Positions 52,596-54,861 of a stretch of 54,861 nucleotides of DNA are shown here, piece by piece; within the stretch, counting starts at the first letter, position 1; every line of letters starts with the position of its first letter. The stretch is from positions 477,767 to 532,627 of the forward strand of contig NZ_EQ973643.1 in assembly GCF_000157915.1 (NCBI RefSeq). The letters run 5' to 3'. This DNA is from Phocaeicola coprophilus DSM 18228 = JCM 13818 (GTDB taxonomy: Bacteria > Bacteroidota > Bacteroidia > Bacteroidales > Bacteroidaceae). A model generated the notes under the pieces. The model was not told where the DNA came from. It ran no database searches and saw only the letters and a program-made list of their open reading frames with translations. A program made the position numbers and the translations under genes.

Positions 52596-54179
52596 ATGGT
52601 AAGAAAATTCGATTTTCTCGTTATCGGTTCAGGAATTGCCGGAATGAGCTTTGCGCTGAAAGTGGCGCATAAAGGTTCGGTTGCACTGATCTGCAAGGCC
52701 GGACTGGAAGAAGCCAACACCTACTATGCACAGGGTGGTATTGCTTCTGTAACAAATCTGAAGGTGGACAATTTTGAAAAACATATCCACGACACGATGG
52801 TGGCCGGAGACTGGATCAGTGATCCTGCTGCTGTTGAAAAAGTAGTTAAGAATGCTCCTTCCCAAATTGAAGAACTGATCAAATGGGGAGTCAATTTCGA
52901 TAAAAAGGAAAACGGGGAATTTGATCTTCACAAAGAAGGCGGACACTCTGAATTCCGTATTCTGCATCACAAGGATAATACAGGGGCTGAAATCCAGAAC
53001 AGCCTGATTGAAACAGTCAAGAAGCATCCTAACATTACGGTTTTCAGTAATTTCTATGCTGTTGAAATCATTACGCAGCATCATTTGGGCATCATTGTTA
53101 CCCGACACACTCCGGGAATCAAATGCTTCGGTGCTTATGTTCTGAATGAAAAAACCGGTGAAGTGGATACATTCCTTTCCAAGATAACCGTAATGGCAAC
53201 TGGAGGATGTGAAGCTGTCTATAATCACACAACCAATCCTCTGGTAGCAACAGGTGACGGTATTGCCATGGTATACCGTGCAAAGGGTGCTGTTAAAGAC
53301 ATGGAATTTATTCAGTTCCATCCCACAGCTCTCTATCATCCGGGCGACCGTCCCAGTTTCCTGATAACGGAAGCCATGCGCGGATATGGCGCCGTTCTGA
53401 AGAATCTGGACGGAGAAGAATTCATGCAGAAATATGATCCACGCCTGTCTCTGGCTCCACGTGACATCGTAGCCCGTGCCATTGACAGTGAAATGAAACA
53501 GCGCGGAGAAGATCATGTTTATCTGGATGTAACACACAAAGATCCGGAAGAAACCAAAAAGCATTTCCCGAATATCTATAAAAAATGCTTGAGTCTGGGT
53601 ATCGATATCACCAAGGATTATATTCCGGTTGCCCCCGCAGCACACTACCTTTGCGGAGGTATCAAAGTGGATCTGGACGGTCAGTCCAGCATCAAGCGCT
53701 TGTACGCCCTGGGCGAATGTTCCTGCACCGGACTGCACGGCGGTAACCGACTTGCATCCAATTCACTGATAGAAGCCATCGTATATGCGGATGCTGCTGC
53801 CAAGCATGCTATCAGCGTCATGGATCGCTATGATTTCAATGAAGATATTCCTGAATGGAATGAGGAAGGAACTATTTCCAACGAAGAGCGTATTCTGATC
53901 ACTCAAAGCATGAAAGAAGTTAACCAGATCATGGAATCTTACGTAGGTATCGTACGAAGCAATCTCCGACTGGTTCGCGCCTGGAACAGACTTGACATCT
54001 TGTATGAAGAAACAGAACGCCTATTTAAGCGCGTAAAAGCTTCGCGTGAGATCTGCGAATTACGAAACATGATCAATGTAGGTTATCTGATAACCCGACA
54101 GGCCATGGAACGGAAAGAAAGCCGCGGATTACATTACACAATTGATTATCCGCATGCCGGAACAGAAAAAAAGGATTAA
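52596..54179 (+). CDS. nadB: L-aspartate oxidase
   Basis: It oxidises L-aspartate to iminoaspartate, the first step of de novo NAD synthesis, using FAD in the cytoplasm; in anaerobes fumarate is the likely electron acceptor. The 527 residues have the FAD motif FLVIGSGIAGMSFALKVA, NTYYAQGGIASV, the catalytic-region LASNSLIEAIVYA and FIQFHPTALYHPG, and GECSCTGLHGGNRLASNSL. The C-terminal helical domain matches the succinate dehydrogenase-like family. No nadA or nadC is adjacent. It ends at a striking 52-bp palindrome. Confidence 0.95.
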   Translation: MVRKFDFLVIGSGIAGMSFALKVAHKGSVALICKAGLEEANTYYAQGGIASVTNLKVDNFEKHIHDTMVAGDWISDPAAVEKVVKNAPSQIEELIKWGVNFDKKENGEFDLHKEGGHSEFRILHHKDNTGAEIQNSLIETVKKHPNITVFSNFYAVEIITQHHLGIIVTRHTPGIKCFGAYVLNEKTGEVDTFLSKITVMATGGCEAVYNHTTNPLVATGDGIAMVYRAKGAVKDMEFIQFHPTALYHPGDRPSFLITEAMRGYGAVLKNLDGEEFMQKYDPRLSLAPRDIVARAIDSEMKQRGEDHVYLDVTHKDPEETKKHFPNIYKKCLSLGIDITKDYIPVAPAAHYLCGGIKVDLDGQSSIKRLYALGECSCTGLHGGNRLASNSLIEAIVYADAAAKHAISVMDRYDFNEDIPEWNEEGTISNEERILITQSMKEVNQIMESYVGIVRSNLRLVRAWNRLDILYEETERLFKRVKASREICELRNMINVGYLITRQAMERKESRGLHYTIDYPHAGTEKKD

Positions 54180-54189
54180 ACAGAAAATC

Positions 54190-54241
54190 AATATAGAAAC
54201 AGGGGCCATCTCAAATTTGAGATGGCCCCTGTTTCTATATT
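54190..54241. terminator. 52-bp perfect palindrome after nadB
   Basis: Bases 54190-54215 and 54216-54241 are exact reverse complements with no spacer (AATATAGAAACAGGGGCCAT begins the left arm; the centre is CAAATTTG). As RNA it folds into a very long stem and most likely ends nadB transcription in both directions. A T-rich stretch (TTATTTCC) follows. Confidence 0.8.
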
Positions 54242-54693
54242 ATTTCCTCAGTCTCCGCCATGAAATAAGAAGCTACCAACATACTGACATTGGATCTATT
54301 TTTAATATGCTGAATAACCCACTATGAATAAAGCCGTCTGATTTGCCTTCATTTTTCCCTTAGAGACATTTAATTAAATAAAAACAAGGATTTATACATT
54401 CACATCCCATTCTTTCCGGAAATCAAAAAAGACAGGCTCTTGCCACAACAGACCCTTACAAGGAAAATATATACCATCTTTGATGAAAAACAAATCTCAA
54501 CTATACATCAGCACGACCATAATTCATCCATACAACAGTTCCAGACATTACTATTTACGTTTCTGTCAGGGGATGAAAAAGGGAAAAATTATTTGAGAAG
54601 CATCAGGCTTACCGGAGATAACAGGACATTATCCCACGCCATAGCAGATATTTTATGGCTGATATCTTCCATTATGTAAACATAAGAGCTTAT
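54242..54693. other. Gene-poor interval with one doubtful ORF
   Basis: After the nadB palindrome I recognise no gene with confidence. A plus-strand frame of 79 codons from a TTG at 54440 to 54679 reads LPQQTLTRKIYTIFDEKQIS... and ends ADILWLISSIM; it has no signal, no domain and no promoter. It could be a gene fragment or chance. Confidence 0.3.
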
Positions 54694-54861
54694 TCAATGC
54701 CCCACAATTCTCAGACGAACCTCAAATACTGCCGTTCTACCGTCCGAACCGGACAGAGCTCCCAAAAGCTTACAGCTTCCACTAAGCGGGTTATCTGTCA
54801 ACCTCGAAGATCCAAAGGATATTCCCATCTTCCTGTAAAGCGGTCTGTCTGTCAATCCCGC
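54694..54861 (-). CDS. C-terminal part of an unidentified protein entering from the right edge
   Basis: On the minus strand one frame is open from the window edge to a TGA at 54694-54696, giving 55 residues. The composition looks like coding sequence. Two related segments, LTDRPLYRKMGISFGSS and LTDNPLSGSCKLLGALS, suggest a short internal repeat, and the end reads TAVFEVRLRIVGH. No family was recognised. The gene would be convergent with nadB. The frame is too short to exclude chance. Confidence 0.45.
   Translation of the reverse strand, partial: AGLTDRPLYRKMGISFGSSRLTDNPLSGSCKLLGALSGSDGRTAVFEVRLRIVGH

Noticed and set aside
52629-53738. 369-codon minus-strand frame opposite nadB
   Set aside because: NadB is complete and unmistakable on the plus strand; the antisense frame has no family features.

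Overview
The window looks like chromosomal DNA of a gut-type Bacteroidales, most like Bacteroides or Phocaeicola. The reasons are a SusC/SusD pair, many secreted or lipid-anchored glycan enzymes (two GH29 fucosidases, a Ser-type sulfatase), few Shine-Dalgarno sites, and at least fifteen promoters carrying the TAnnTTTG element at -7. No rRNA, tRNA or CRISPR array was seen.

Left part (1-7.7 kb): a SusC/SusD glycan uptake pair whose susC signal-peptide codons are out of frame at a C7 tract; a multiply frameshifted small exported protein; and an IS66 remnant with tnpA, a frameshifted tnpB and no tnpC. Two diverged copies of a ~55-bp intergenic repeat flank the decayed gene.

7.7-13.3 kb: an epimerase/PAP2 phosphatase pair on the minus strand, ribonuclease R, a tiny basic ORF and serine acetyltransferase.

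13.4-25.8 kb: a degradative accessory cluster, mostly on the minus strand. It holds a sulfatase, an SGNH hydrolase, two alkaline-phosphatase-superfamily proteins, a GH43-like propeller, a metallophosphoesterase, two GH29 fucosidases, an alpha/beta hydrolase with a Cys nucleophile elbow, and an arginase-fold protein. Most are predicted to be secreted or lipidated, which suggests stepwise removal of sulfate, phosphate, ester and fucose from a decorated glycan. No SusCD lies inside the cluster. Two of these genes, like susC, are interrupted exactly at a homopolymer, and a one-base change in each tract restores a convincing full protein.

25.9-33.3 kb: a candidate 64-nt small RNA gene, then a housekeeping operon (RlmL-like rRNA methyltransferase, DPP4-like peptidase, purD, membrane protein, YqaA-like protein, mnmD). 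33.3-36.4 kb: a coiled-coil surface lipoprotein plus an outer-membrane barrel, behind a leader with a short inverted repeat around a second -7 element. 36.5-42.3 kb: a zinc-type ABC binding protein and ATPase without a permease, a large DUF2723 membrane protein and a polysaccharide deacetylase.

42.3-47.0 kb: a Crp/Fnr regulator followed by three different acyltransferase-3 membrane proteins; an Fnr-like palindrome lies just before the first one at an activator distance. 47.1-54.2 kb: two lipoproteins, then a minus-strand run (two small PH-like membrane proteins, lipoamide dehydrogenase, PBP4-type peptidase) divergent from nadB, which ends in a 52-bp perfect palindrome. A partial gene enters from the right edge.

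The most unusual signals are the three homopolymer interruptions in surface-glycan genes and three intergenic arrays of degenerate units with an exact 22-bp period, each with a different consensus. Promoter and terminator calls are by eye, and no alignment or database search was run.
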